Assembly: GCA_951812725.1 (NCBI GenBank)
Contig: OX638330.1
Span: 1,364,001-1,428,000 of the forward strand
Origin: an uncultured Caldilineaceae bacterium
GTDB taxonomy: Bacteria > Chloroflexota > Anaerolineae > Caldilineales > Caldilineaceae
DNA length: 64,000 bases
Reading direction: 5' to 3'
The notes below the pieces were generated by a model. The model made no database searches. It worked only from the letters and a program-made list of their open reading frames with translations, and was not told the origin of the DNA. Within the stretch, counting starts at the first letter, position 1. Every line of letters starts with the position of its first letter. The translations under genes and the position numbers were made by a program. This document shows positions 55,424 through 63,742 of this stretch, one piece after another.

Positions 55424-55916
55424 AGGACTTGGGCTGTGTCTCTCATCTTGGTGGGTGAGAGGCACGGCCTCTGTTATTTCTGCCTCTTTCGGTTCGGGAA
55501 AGCTATGGACAGACCGGCACGTTGTCTCTAACGAGCCTCTCAAGTGTTGCTAGTAGGTGACGGAAGCAAGCCCTGTTGGACGCCATGCTCCCGAATTCCG
55601 CGGAAGTAGTAGTAGACCGCACGGCGGACCAGACTGGTGTGTGTTGCGCGTGTCTGCCGCCCTTATTCTTCGAGCTGCTCCGTCTGCTGTCGGGTGAACT
55701 GAATCTGCGAAAAGATTATCATATTCGCCCCCCTATCGGATGCGGTGTCCGCAAGTTGAAACATGAACTGAGTCATTGGTCAGTCAAAGAGTGCAAATGC
55801 CATAAATCGCCACCCGTTGCTTTGTGGACTAGTCGCGTGGGGCCTTGTCCTCTAGCGATAGTAGACAACGAGAGGCGAAAAAATCTACTAGAAAGAATCA
55901 ATTGTGAGGTAAGAGA
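55424..55916. other. Start of the island, no supported gene
   Basis: About 490 bases between tRNA-His and the first island gene. An open frame at 55576-56028 overlaps the next gene in another frame and has no protein-like pattern (many Cys/Arg, no ribosome-binding site), so it is not called. No integrase fragment was recognised. Confidence 0.45.
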
Positions 55917-56129
55917 ATGGCACAGTCTGGAACTGAGGAGTTTGGTGAAAACTCAGAAGGGTTTTTGGCTAACATTATCGAATCCCTTGGACAAAACGAG
56001 GAAACGGACATCTCCCTACTGGAGATAATTTCCAAGCACGTGGTCACCTTGTCGCCAGCAGCAGACGCCATTGATCAGGCGTTGAGGGACATCGAGACCC
56101 TTGCGAACGAGAGAGGTGGGGCAAGTTGA
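55917..56129 (+). CDS. Small acidic protein (70 aa), partner of the island ATPase
   Basis: 70 residues, not recognised. ATG follows a good GAGGTAAGAG ribosome-binding site. The protein is acidic and predicted helical (FLANIIESLGQNEETDISLLEIISKH, split by a Gly-Gln turn; then AADAIDQALRDIETLANE). Its TGA (56127-56129) overlaps the TTG start of the ATPase by four bases, indicating translational coupling and a fixed stoichiometric partnership, as in two-gene conflict systems where a small helical protein bridges an ATPase and an effector. Confidence 0.7.
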   Translation: MAQSGTEEFGENSEGFLANIIESLGQNEETDISLLEIISKHVVTLSPAADAIDQALRDIETLANERGGAS

Positions 56130-58585
56130 CAAGACCATACGTCACGATTGAAAAAATTGAACTGCAAGGGTTCCGGGCATACCTGCAACCACAGACCTTC
56201 AAATTAGCCTCCAAAAAGAGGCCTCTTAGTCTGGCTATTTTTGGCCCAAATGCCAAAGGCAAGTCGAGCCTAGTGGATTCCTTTGAATTCTATTGGTCTA
56301 AAGACGCCACACTGGAGAGGCTTGGCAAAAGGACGTTTCAGACGTATGCCGGTCCGACGGCCATAGCGCATGTAGACGCTCAAAGTGCGGGAATTGAAAC
56401 CTCAGTTCACTTTTGGTTCAACCGAAATGGGGAAAAGTTCGATGCAGCGCGTTCTGCCGATTCCTTGATCCCTGAGGCAGCAGAGCGAATCCTCTCGACT
56501 ACCAAGATTCCTTTTGTGATCCGGGGCTACGAGCTCAGGAGCTTTGTCGAAAACACCACTCCAGGAGAACAGTATAAAGAGCTGGTAAACTGGTTCGGCC
56601 TTGAACCACTCTTGAGTATCCAGCAAAACCTCCGAACCCTGAGAAGAAGGGTAAAAGAAAAGTCAGAATCGACCTCGGAAGCAGACGAAAGGTCTCGAGA
56701 CTTGCTGAGCGAGACTGACGGCGAGGTCGTTGAGTGGAATGACCAAGTGGTATGCGATTGGCTGAATAACGGAATCCTCGCCAGCTTAGACAGTTCCATC
56801 AAGTTTGCTGAGTTTTCTGGAAAGGATCCCGCTGTTGCCGTACTTACCTCCCGATTGAAAGCCGAAGAAGAGAAACTGGGGCTGACACAATTACAAAAAT
56901 TCACCAGCTTGTTGGAGGACCTCGCATTTCCCTTGGAACGAACAAATAGGGAACTGACAGGTAAGATTCCAGAGTTCGAGAGGGCGGTGTTACGACTAAA
57001 TCAAGCAAAGGTTCTTGAGGAAAAAGAACGTTTGAATGCAAGTGCTGCTGTATTCAACCAAGTTTGGACGGAGGCGAAGAAATTATTTGATAACGGTGAC
57101 TTGCTTGACATCTGCCCAATCTGCGACGCTGATTTGGCTACCGGACCTCACGGGTCTCACCGAGGAGTCCGGAATAGCATCGCCAAGAAACTTTCGGATC
57201 TGGCGGATTATCGAAGGTCAGAGGAGGAGCTGAAAACTTCAGAGAAACAGGTGCGACAGTCCATTGACTCCCTAAAGCACGGCTTGAAGGTTGTACGTCT
57301 CGCGCTCGACGACACATTTCATGCCTTTACAGAGGTGGAGGATTACTCCCAGTCGATAGTCCAGTGGAGTAGCGATGAAGAAATTCCTACGAGTCTGGAA
57401 GTGGTTGGTGCTCTGTCAAGAGTTCACACTTCCATCGCGGACCAGATTACACAGATCGAAGATAGGCAGGGAGAACATACCTACGGCAAAGCTGTCGACA
57501 CCGTGAACAAGCTACTTAGCATTCAAGCTGACTTGCAGAGAATCGCACGTACCAAGGCTGAGTTGTGTTCACTTCAAGTCGAGCTAGACCGTCAGGTTCT
57601 GGAAATCGACAAAGCCATTGTGGACTACGTCCAGAGCCTCATAGGCAAGCTAGAAAGCGATGTTAAGTCCATCTATCAGGACATTCAGGGCCCTGGAGAG
57701 AAGACCCCTCCGATACGGATTGAACTTCCTGGCCATTCTGGGGTAGACCAACAGAAGGCCCAACTAGTGATAGACTATTCAGTCAACCGGCAGAGTGTCG
57801 TCCCGAGTGGCTATCTGAGCGATTCACAGGTGCACACTTTGGCGTTGGCTCTCCGCCTGGCCGCTATTCGAATGTTTAACTCTGAGGCGCCTGTCCTGGT
57901 ACTGGACGACGTGGTGACTTCCTACGATGCCGATCATCGTAAGACCATTGTAGGCACACTAGCCAAGTATTTTTCCGCGTTTCAAATCGTCTTAGTTACT
58001 CATGATGAACAGTTTTTTAACCTACTTAAAGACCAGTTGCCCCAAGGTCGCTGGGTTTTCAAGCGGATAAAAGAGATTCGAGAGGGCTTCGGTCCTGTTC
58101 TTGATGACCACCTAACTTCGGACGAAGACATCCAGGCAAAGTTGGACGCGGGTGAGAGTGCCGGTGCAATCATAAGGCAAGCCGAGGAAGAATGGCTGCT
58201 ACGAATCTGCCGGGGATTTGGCGCCAAAGTCACCATTCGCACGGCAGAGAGAGCACATCAATATGACCGCGCCGAGTTGGCGGATTCTTTGGCTGGCTTC
58301 CTTAAGAGCGCCAATATAGAAATTCCCCAATCGACGAATACCTCCAACAGTTTCCTTATGAGTTTGCAGAGAGGTGTGGTAGAGAATTTGTCGAGCCATT
58401 TTTCGGACAACCCTTACAAGAGCAGTTCGGTTGGGGATGATAGGGCCCGATGGGAGGAGTTCAAGTACTTCCGAGAGTTATTCAAGTGCCCATCTTGTGG
58501 GAAACAGCGTTTCAAGCGGCCAATGACGTTGGATAAGCCAGTGTGTACCTCCTGTGAAACCCCATTCGCATTCTCTCAACCTTAG
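56126..58585 (+). CDS. Rad50/RecF-like ATPase with CPxC hook and C-terminal zinc ribbon
   Basis: 819 residues from TTG 56126. Walker A GPNAKGKSS (40-48); two helical coiled-coil arms (about 170-320 and 345-515) around a CPIC hook (C330, C333); ABC signature-like YLSDSQVHTLALALRLA (563-579); Walker B PVLVLDDVVTSYD (589-601) with Asp where many Rad50 proteins have Glu; switch His in VTHDEQF (H626). After ~150 helical residues comes a zinc ribbon C788-x2-C791 ... C807-x2-C810. The layout resembles RloC-type and other defence SMC-like ATPases. The target is unknown. Base composition is visibly AT-richer than the flanks. Confidence 0.85.
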   Translation: MTRPYVTIEKIELQGFRAYLQPQTFKLASKKRPLSLAIFGPNAKGKSSLVDSFEFYWSKDATLERLGKRTFQTYAGPTAIAHVDAQSAGIETSVHFWFNRNGEKFDAARSADSLIPEAAERILSTTKIPFVIRGYELRSFVENTTPGEQYKELVNWFGLEPLLSIQQNLRTLRRRVKEKSESTSEADERSRDLLSETDGEVVEWNDQVVCDWLNNGILASLDSSIKFAEFSGKDPAVAVLTSRLKAEEEKLGLTQLQKFTSLLEDLAFPLERTNRELTGKIPEFERAVLRLNQAKVLEEKERLNASAAVFNQVWTEAKKLFDNGDLLDICPICDADLATGPHGSHRGVRNSIAKKLSDLADYRRSEEELKTSEKQVRQSIDSLKHGLKVVRLALDDTFHAFTEVEDYSQSIVQWSSDEEIPTSLEVVGALSRVHTSIADQITQIEDRQGEHTYGKAVDTVNKLLSIQADLQRIARTKAELCSLQVELDRQVLEIDKAIVDYVQSLIGKLESDVKSIYQDIQGPGEKTPPIRIELPGHSGVDQQKAQLVIDYSVNRQSVVPSGYLSDSQVHTLALALRLAAIRMFNSEAPVLVLDDVVTSYDADHRKTIVGTLAKYFSAFQIVLVTHDEQFFNLLKDQLPQGRWVFKRIKEIREGFGPVLDDHLTSDEDIQAKLDAGESAGAIIRQAEEEWLLRICRGFGAKVTIRTAERAHQYDRAELADSLAGFLKSANIEIPQSTNTSNSFLMSLQRGVVENLSSHFSDNPYKSSSVGDDRARWEEFKYFRELFKCPSCGKQRFKRPMTLDKPVCTSCETPFAFSQP

Positions 58586-58740
58586 CTGGAGTAGAGTCTC
58601 ACGTCTATGTCCCCAACTCCTGGTTCACCGAGGACCCCGCCGAGATTGTAACTCACTTCAAACGCCTGGTGAATGTGAGCGCAAAGACGACGATCATAGT
58701 TGACGGGCTGCTACCCGCTATAGACCTTTCAGACACGTGA
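58582..58740 (+). pseudogene. Orphan coding-like fragment after the ATPase
   Basis: A frame with no start codon that reads ESHVYVPNSWFTEDPAEIVT and then HFKRLVNVSAKTTIIVDGLL before TGA at 58738. The amino-acid pattern is protein-like (strand-helix-strand). It probably is the remnant of a decayed gene that once followed the ATPase; no family is recognised. Confidence 0.35.
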
Positions 58741-58869
58741 ACTCAACCCATGACGGCTCCAATTGAGAGTGCATTACTCTGAGCATGGCCGCAAATGGTC
58801 GCCTATTTCATTCTGTAATTCCTTATGTTCGCGTTCAATAACGAGAGAAAAATTCAGGAATTACATTAT

Positions 58870-59859
58870 TAACCTGAATTCGGAGTTAAACAAGGGCCGG
58901 CAAGAGAGCCATATCTCTGTCAGAGAGATGGAGAGAAGGCTTCTTGGCTTGCCAAGTGTAGGCAATCAGACCGGCGATGAGATTGACGATAAAGTTGGTT
59001 GTGCTGCGATGACGGGTGTGTTCAATCTGCGAGATGATTTTGAGTTGGTCAACGATGGTCTCAATGACGAAGAGCTTACGCGTTAGGAGCTTGTCTTCGA
59101 GAACGACGAGTTGATTCTGCATGTTTTTGCGAAGGGGCGTGATCAATTGCAGTCCCCGTGCGAAGAGTTGTTCAATGAGCGTTTGGGAGAGATAGCCGCG
59201 GTCGCCGACCAGCTTTCCCCACAATTTTTTGGTCATTTGTGGGACCGGTTTGCGGTCATCGATGTTGCCAGGCGTGAGCTGAACTGCCAGCAATTCACCC
59301 TGGTCATTGACAATCAGATGGAGTTTGAAGCCATAGAACCATCCCATGCTGCTCTTGCCGCGTCTGGCCACTTCGGCAAAGACCCGATGGCGGCCAATGC
59401 GCTTGTTGTGGCAGACAGACAGCGTGGTTGAATCAATGAATGCCACCCCTGTCCTCTGGCCAAAGCGCACTCGCAGATAGAGAGACATGGCGGGCAGGGT
59501 TGATGGAACTAACTCCACAAAGCGCGTGTAACTGACCAGCGCTGGAAATTCACTGCGCATATGCTTACATACCTGTTGCCTATAGTAGGCTTTGAAATCC
59601 CGATAATGCGACTGGTGAAAATGAATCAGAATCGTCATCACTTCACTCATGCTCATACGAGGCGCCGGCCCTCGCTTGCGAGTCATGCCCAACAGCTTGG
59701 CATTCTCCCATCTCGTCAACCACTGACAGAAATCATCGACATGACAGAACAGTTTGAGTATACTCATCACTGAGCACCTTTCTATGCTGGAGAATTTTGG
59801 TTGCAGAGCTACTATTCTACCAGCTTGGTTAGGTGCTCACTTACTCCGAATTCAGGTTA
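58870..59859 (-). mobile_element. IS982-family insertion sequence
   Basis: About 990 bp bounded by perfect 17-bp inverted repeats TAACCTGAATTCGGAGT (58870-58886) and its complement (59843-59859), with one transposase gene on the minus strand filling the interior. No clear target duplication could be read in the flanks. It splits the island between the ATPase and the protease and appears complete, so it may still be active. Confidence 0.88.
58886..59770 (-). CDS. IS982-family transposase
   Basis: 294 residues of DDE type. VAFIDSTTLSVCHNKRIGRH supplies the first Asp, VGDRGYLSQTL the second, and RHRSTTNFIVNLIAGLIAY with IEHTRH the C-terminal region with the Glu nearby (IETIVDQLKII). The MGWFYGFKLHLIVNDQGELL block is characteristic of the family. 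It catalyses movement of the surrounding IS. The frame is intact from ATG to stop. Confidence 0.9.
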   Translation of the reverse strand: MMSILKLFCHVDDFCQWLTRWENAKLLGMTRKRGPAPRMSMSEVMTILIHFHQSHYRDFKAYYRQQVCKHMRSEFPALVSYTRFVELVPSTLPAMSLYLRVRFGQRTGVAFIDSTTLSVCHNKRIGRHRVFAEVARRGKSSMGWFYGFKLHLIVNDQGELLAVQLTPGNIDDRKPVPQMTKKLWGKLVGDRGYLSQTLIEQLFARGLQLITPLRKNMQNQLVVLEDKLLTRKLFVIETIVDQLKIISQIEHTRHRSTTNFIVNLIAGLIAYTWQAKKPSLHLSDRDMALLPALV

Positions 59860-59860
59860 C

Positions 59861-60004
59861 TTAGTCACGGAAGTGCTACCGGCACTCGTTGCGGGTCGGC
59901 AATTCACTTTTGAAGTCGCTGTCGATAAGTCAGGTCCCTCGATAGTGGTCAATCAGTCCATCGAACTAGGCCCCTTCACCGAAGAGCAGTTAGCGAATCC
60001 GTAA
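59861..60004 (+). pseudogene. 3' remnant of a gene cut by the IS
   Basis: Immediately right of the IS a frame reads LVTEVLPALVAGRQFTFEVA then VDKSGPSIVVNQSIELGPFT to a TAA at 60004, with no start of its own outside IS sequence. It looks like the last ~48 codons of a beta-rich protein whose 5' part was lost. It ends 40 bp before the protease gene, so the disrupted gene was probably part of the same operon. Confidence 0.4.
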
Positions 60005-60044
60005 CACTTGCCAAAGACGATAGTTGAACTCTAAGGTACCCACA

Positions 60045-60866
60045 ATGTCTCTAATTCCTTCACAATTCCTGGATTCTGTCGTTGCGATAGGTCGTCGGCA
60101 GCCAGATTCCTCGATCCAGTATACAGCCACCGGTTTCGTTTACAGTGCCTTTGCTGGACTAGATGAAGAGGGAAATAGGTTGGCCCGAACCTTTTTGGTG
60201 ACAAACCGTCATGTGATTGAGGGAGCTGGAAATTTATTTTCCCGGCAAAGCCACCCTTCCGGTGTTCATATCGTCTCGGAATCGCTCGAAGAAGACTGGG
60301 TCGTTCACCCAGACTCTGACGTCGATATTGCGGTGCTCCCAATACTTTCAGTCAGCATTCCAAATCCAAGTGGGATCAGCTTCGGCCAGTACATGTTTCA
60401 TGACGAAACAAATACCTTGGTGCGCGCCCGCCTCATCGATATGGAATTCCGTGAAGGCAACGAGGTTTTCGTCTTGGGATTTCCATTGGCAATGGTTGGA
60501 GGCGATAAGAATTACGTCATTGCGAGACAAGGGATTATTGCTCGAATCCAAGATTGGTTTGACGACGCTGCCAAGTGTTTCTTGATAGACGCTTCCATAT
60601 TCCCGGGGAATAGTGGTGGACCTGTACTCGCTAAGCCAACTCTACACACCTATGGGGCTACTATCACTACCGCCATGCTGATAGGGGTAGTAACTGGATA
60701 CCTACCATACCGCGACATTGCACGGAGTGATCAGACAGGACATCCCATTCTGTCATACGTGGAGAATTCAGGTCTTGCCGTTGTGGTCCCCGTTGATGCG
60801 ATTGACGAGACAATTGCAGTAGCTGTTCGTCAATACGAAGACGCCATCCGCAACAGTAGTGAATGA
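60045..60866 (+). CDS. Trypsin-like serine protease, cytoplasmic
   Basis: 273 residues from ATG 60045 (a TTG seven codons earlier is in frame). The chymotrypsin-fold triad is H56 (LVTNRHVIEG), D94 (DSDVDIAVLP) and S190 (FPGNSGGPVL). There is no signal peptide, membrane helix or PDZ domain, unlike DegP/HtrA, so it acts in the cytoplasm. Stand-alone trypsin-like proteases of this kind occur as effectors in bacterial conflict systems. It shares the island and its AT-rich composition with the ATPase, from which the IS now separates it. Confidence 0.88.
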   Translation: MSLIPSQFLDSVVAIGRRQPDSSIQYTATGFVYSAFAGLDEEGNRLARTFLVTNRHVIEGAGNLFSRQSHPSGVHIVSESLEEDWVVHPDSDVDIAVLPILSVSIPNPSGISFGQYMFHDETNTLVRARLIDMEFREGNEVFVLGFPLAMVGGDKNYVIARQGIIARIQDWFDDAAKCFLIDASIFPGNSGGPVLAKPTLHTYGATITTAMLIGVVTGYLPYRDIARSDQTGHPILSYVENSGLAVVVPVDAIDETIAVAVRQYEDAIRNSSE

Positions 60867-60941
60867 TGATGCAGAGAATTCTAAAAAGGCGACAGCAACT
60901 ATTGACGCTAACACAGTGTTTCAGCAGGACGGATGACCAGT

Positions 60942-60985
60942 ATTGTGGATCAGAAGGTTGCCGGTTCGAGCCCGGCTAGGCACCC
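60942..60985 (+). repeat. Attachment-site repeat, distal end of the island
   Basis: 44 bp matching the tRNA-His 3' half with three changes. Two of them (G to C at 60962, C to G at 60974) are compensatory and keep the T-stem paired as GCCGG/CCGGC; the third changes GGCG to GGCA near the acceptor end. No D-arm or 5' acceptor precedes it, so it is a fragment, not a functional tRNA gene. Confidence 0.88.
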
Positions 60986-61167
60986 CTTTCGAAGATTCGA
61001 TTTCGATTCTCCGCTTGTGGCTTCTGCGTGACATTATCTTTGGCCAAGGCTGAGTTAGTCGAAAATCAACCCTGCCTCCGTCGTGTCGCGAAGCTTCACA
61101 ATCTCGATTAGCACCTTCTTCGATCGATCTGTTCGACTCCTCTGTCGCCAGTTGCATTCACCCCGAC
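60986..61167. other. Spacer right of the island
   Basis: About 180 bases between the distal repeat and the end of the SDR gene. No gene, terminator or repeat was recognised. Confidence 0.4.
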
Positions 61168-61998
61168 TTACTCATCCAAGTTCCCCATCACCGCCAATGG
61201 CGTGGCGGCCAGCAGACCCCCATCCACCGGCATGATTACGCCGGAAATCCAGCGGGACTCGTCGCTGGCGAAGTAGAGGGCGGCGTAGGCTACATCCCAG
61301 GCCGTGCCCTCAGTGCCGAGGGGACCGATTTTGCGGCGCCTCTCCCGTTCCTCATGGGAGAAGCCGGCGGTGAAGGAGGCGTGAACATGGCCGGGGGCGA
61401 TACAGTTGGCGCGGATGTTTTGGCGGCCGTGGTGAACGGCCATCAGTTTTGTGAGAGTAGCGAGGCCGCCCTTGGCGACGGAATAGGGTACGTTTATGTA
61501 GGCGCCGGCGAGAAGCCCGTCGATTGACGAAATGTTGATGACTGAGCCGCCGCCGCTGGCGGCCATATGGGGCACCGCGTACTTACATACCAGCACCGCG
61601 CCTTTCAGATTCACGTCCAAGGCCACGTTCCATATATCCTCTTCGAATTGTGTCACATCGCCGCTGCCGGCCGTGCCGGCGTTATTGACAACGATGTCGA
61701 GGCTGCCGTAGCGGTTAACGCACTCTGCGGCCAAATCCCGGCATTCATCCTCGCGTGTTATGTCCACAAGTACGACGGAAGCTTCTCCTCCACCTTCTTC
61801 GATCACTTGAACCGTGGTTGCGGCCCTTTCCTCGCTCAGATCGGCCACCACGACGCGAGCGCCCTGGCGGGCAAAAAGAACCGCGGTGGCATAGCCGATC
61901 CCCGGTTGTGAACGCTCGCGCGATCCGGCGCCGGTGACAATGGCGGTCTTGCCAGCCAGCCTGTCCCCTTTGGGCGGGAGCTCGGTATGTACTGTCAA
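61168..61998 (-). CDS. Short-chain dehydrogenase/reductase
   Basis: 276 residues. Cofactor loop TGAGSRERSQPGIG is longer than the usual TGxxxGIG by several residues; D53-region VVADLSEE suggests NAD. NNAG (VVNNAGTAG), catalytic Ser in INISSIDG and Y-x3-K in PYSVAKGG are complete, so it should be active. The C-terminus GVIMPVDGGL is classical. It is the last gene of a minus-strand set with a TIM-barrel isomerase and another SDR, suggesting oxidation of a sugar or polyol. Confidence 0.9.
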   Translation of the reverse strand: MTVHTELPPKGDRLAGKTAIVTGAGSRERSQPGIGYATAVLFARQGARVVVADLSEERAATTVQVIEEGGGEASVVLVDITREDECRDLAAECVNRYGSLDIVVNNAGTAGSGDVTQFEEDIWNVALDVNLKGAVLVCKYAVPHMAASGGGSVINISSIDGLLAGAYINVPYSVAKGGLATLTKLMAVHHGRQNIRANCIAPGHVHASFTAGFSHEERERRRKIGPLGTEGTAWDVAYAALYFASDESRWISGVIMPVDGGLLAATPLAVMGNLDE

Positions 61999-62106
61999 TG
62001 CAGTCGGGTCTCCGTTGGTCGTTGCGGCCGCTGAGAGTCGAGTGGCAATTGGGGCAGAGAGGCGGTTATCTTTACGGTCCTACTGACATTCTAAGCGCTG
62101 CTGGGA

Positions 62107-62946
62107 TCATGGCTGCCCGAGCACGTCCGACAGATAGCGGGCCTTGGTAATGCTTACAACTTCATCCGGATCGCGCTGCCACCAGTTGCGCTCGGAGAAA
62201 ATCTCCACTTCGCGATAGCCGTCGTAGCCGGTCGCTTCGACCAGGCGGCGAATGCGGCCGATGTCGATGACGCCGTCGCCCATCATGCCGCGGTCCAGGC
62301 GCAGGTCGGTCGTGTTCATCAACCAGTCGCATACGTGGAAGGAGACGATGCGGCCGGCTGCGCGCTGGAGTTCATGCTCCAAATTGGGGTCCCACCAGAC
62401 ATGGTACACGTCGACGACGATGCCCAGCTCCGGGCCGGCATCCAGTTCTTCAATCCAGTCGTTGGCCTGGCTCAAGGTGGAGAGGCAGGAACGGAAGGCG
62501 CATATCATCGGGTGCAAGGGTTCCAGAGCAAGGGCTACGCCTGCCTGCGCGGCGTAGGGCAGGACCTCGGCCAGGCCCTCCAGGCAGCGCGCGCGGGCCG
62601 CGGGCAGGTCTTTTGAGCCTTCGGGAAGCCCACCGGCGACGAAGACGAGGCACTCTGCTCCGAGCTCTGCGGCCTCGTCGATGGCCCGCCTTGTATCCTG
62701 CAGGTTGGCCTGGAATCGTTGTGGGTCCGAGTCGGTCAGCAGACCGCCGACGCAGAGACTGGTGACGTTCATTTGGTGATCGCGGAGGGACTGCCGGGCG
62801 GCGGCCACGCCAACCTCGTGCAGTTTGTCGCGCACGATGCCAATTGCATGGACGCCGTGGCGGGCGTAGCCTTCGATCGCCTGGGGCAAGGACCACTGGT
62901 GCAGGGTGGTAAATTGGTTGATGGCTAGATTGCTGAAGTCGCTCAT
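62107..62946 (-). CDS. Sugar phosphate isomerase/epimerase-like TIM barrel (AP endonuclease 2 fold)
   Basis: 279 residues. The xylose-isomerase-like barrel carries metal ligands E142 (LALEPLHP), D179 and H182 (VVDVYHVWWD), H204 (FHVCDW) and E248 (REVEIFSE). No signal peptide. Such proteins isomerise or epimerise keto sugars, inositols or hydroxypyruvate; the substrate is not determinable. It lies between two SDR genes (52 bp and 108 bp gaps) on the same strand, as in inositol- or rare-sugar-type catabolic operons. Confidence 0.88.
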   Translation of the reverse strand: MSDFSNLAINQFTTLHQWSLPQAIEGYARHGVHAIGIVRDKLHEVGVAAARQSLRDHQMNVTSLCVGGLLTDSDPQRFQANLQDTRRAIDEAAELGAECLVFVAGGLPEGSKDLPAARARCLEGLAEVLPYAAQAGVALALEPLHPMICAFRSCLSTLSQANDWIEELDAGPELGIVVDVYHVWWDPNLEHELQRAAGRIVSFHVCDWLMNTTDLRLDRGMMGDGVIDIGRIRRLVEATGYDGYREVEIFSERNWWQRDPDEVVSITKARYLSDVLGQP

Positions 62947-62998
62947 CGGCGCCTGCCTTTACCGTGGCGCGGCCAATCAGGTGAACCTGCTGACGGGG

Positions 62999-63742
62999 TC
63001 AGTATGTTGCCCGTCCGCCGGATACGTCGAAAACGGCGCCGGTGGCGAAGCTGCAGGCGTCGCTGCACAGCCAGGCGACCATGTCGGCGTTTTCCTCGAT
63101 CGTTCCGAAGCGTCCCATTGGGATTTTGGCTGTCACGGTTGCGATGTACTCGGCCGTCATCTCGTCGAGGAGGTCGGTTTGGACCATCGCCGGCGCGACG
63201 CAGTTGACGATGATTCCGCGCTGGGCCAGCTCTTTGCCCAGCGACTTGGTGAGGGCGATGACGCCTCCCTTGGCTGCCGAGTAGGCGCTGGCGTTGGCGT
63301 TGCCCTCTTTTCCAGCCACCGACGCCACGTTGACGATCCGGCCCCCACCCTGCTCCAGCATGAAAGGAATGACTGCCCGACAACAGAGATAGACCGCGGT
63401 CAGGTCGGTGGCGATGACCCGGTCCCAATCCTGCAGGGGGTATTCCCAGGTCGGAAAGGTCGGGCCGGCGATGCCGGCGTTGTTGACCAGGATGTCGATT
63501 ACGCCCAGTTGGGCCAGCGTGTCCTGTACGGCCTGTTCTACGCTGGCCGGTTCGGTCACATCGACGGCAAAAATGGCATCGAAGGCCTGGCCGGCCTCGC
63601 TGCCGCGCAGGCTGTCCGGGTTCAGGTCCCACACCGCCACAGCCGCGCCGGCGCCGGCCAGCTGCTGGGCGATTCCCAGGCCGATTCCTTTGGCCCCTCC
63701 TGTGACAACTGCTGTGCGACCGTTGAAATCATATTGGATCAT
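62999..63742 (-). CDS. Short-chain dehydrogenase/reductase
   Basis: 247 residues. TGGAKGIG (cofactor), AVWDLN (Asp after strand 2, NAD preference), NNAG in LVNNAGIAG, NVASVAG with the catalytic Ser, and YSAAKGG with Tyr and Lys are all present; ends GAVFDVSGG. First gene of the minus-strand SDR-isomerase-SDR set. It probably oxidises a secondary alcohol of the sugar or polyol processed by the neighbouring isomerase. Confidence 0.92.
   Translation of the reverse strand: MIQYDFNGRTAVVTGGAKGIGLGIAQQLAGAGAAVAVWDLNPDSLRGSEAGQAFDAIFAVDVTEPASVEQAVQDTLAQLGVIDILVNNAGIAGPTFPTWEYPLQDWDRVIATDLTAVYLCCRAVIPFMLEQGGGRIVNVASVAGKEGNANASAYSAAKGGVIALTKSLGKELAQRGIIVNCVAPAMVQTDLLDEMTAEYIATVTAKIPMGRFGTIEENADMVAWLCSDACSFATGAVFDVSGGRATY

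Noticed and set aside
55576..56028. 150-codon frame at the start of the island
   Set aside because: Overlaps the well-supported 70-codon gene in another frame, lacks a ribosome-binding site and has no protein-like pattern.
60942..60985. A seventh tRNA gene
   Set aside because: Only the 3' half of tRNA-His is present; there is no D-arm, 5' acceptor strand or anticodon 5' stem.
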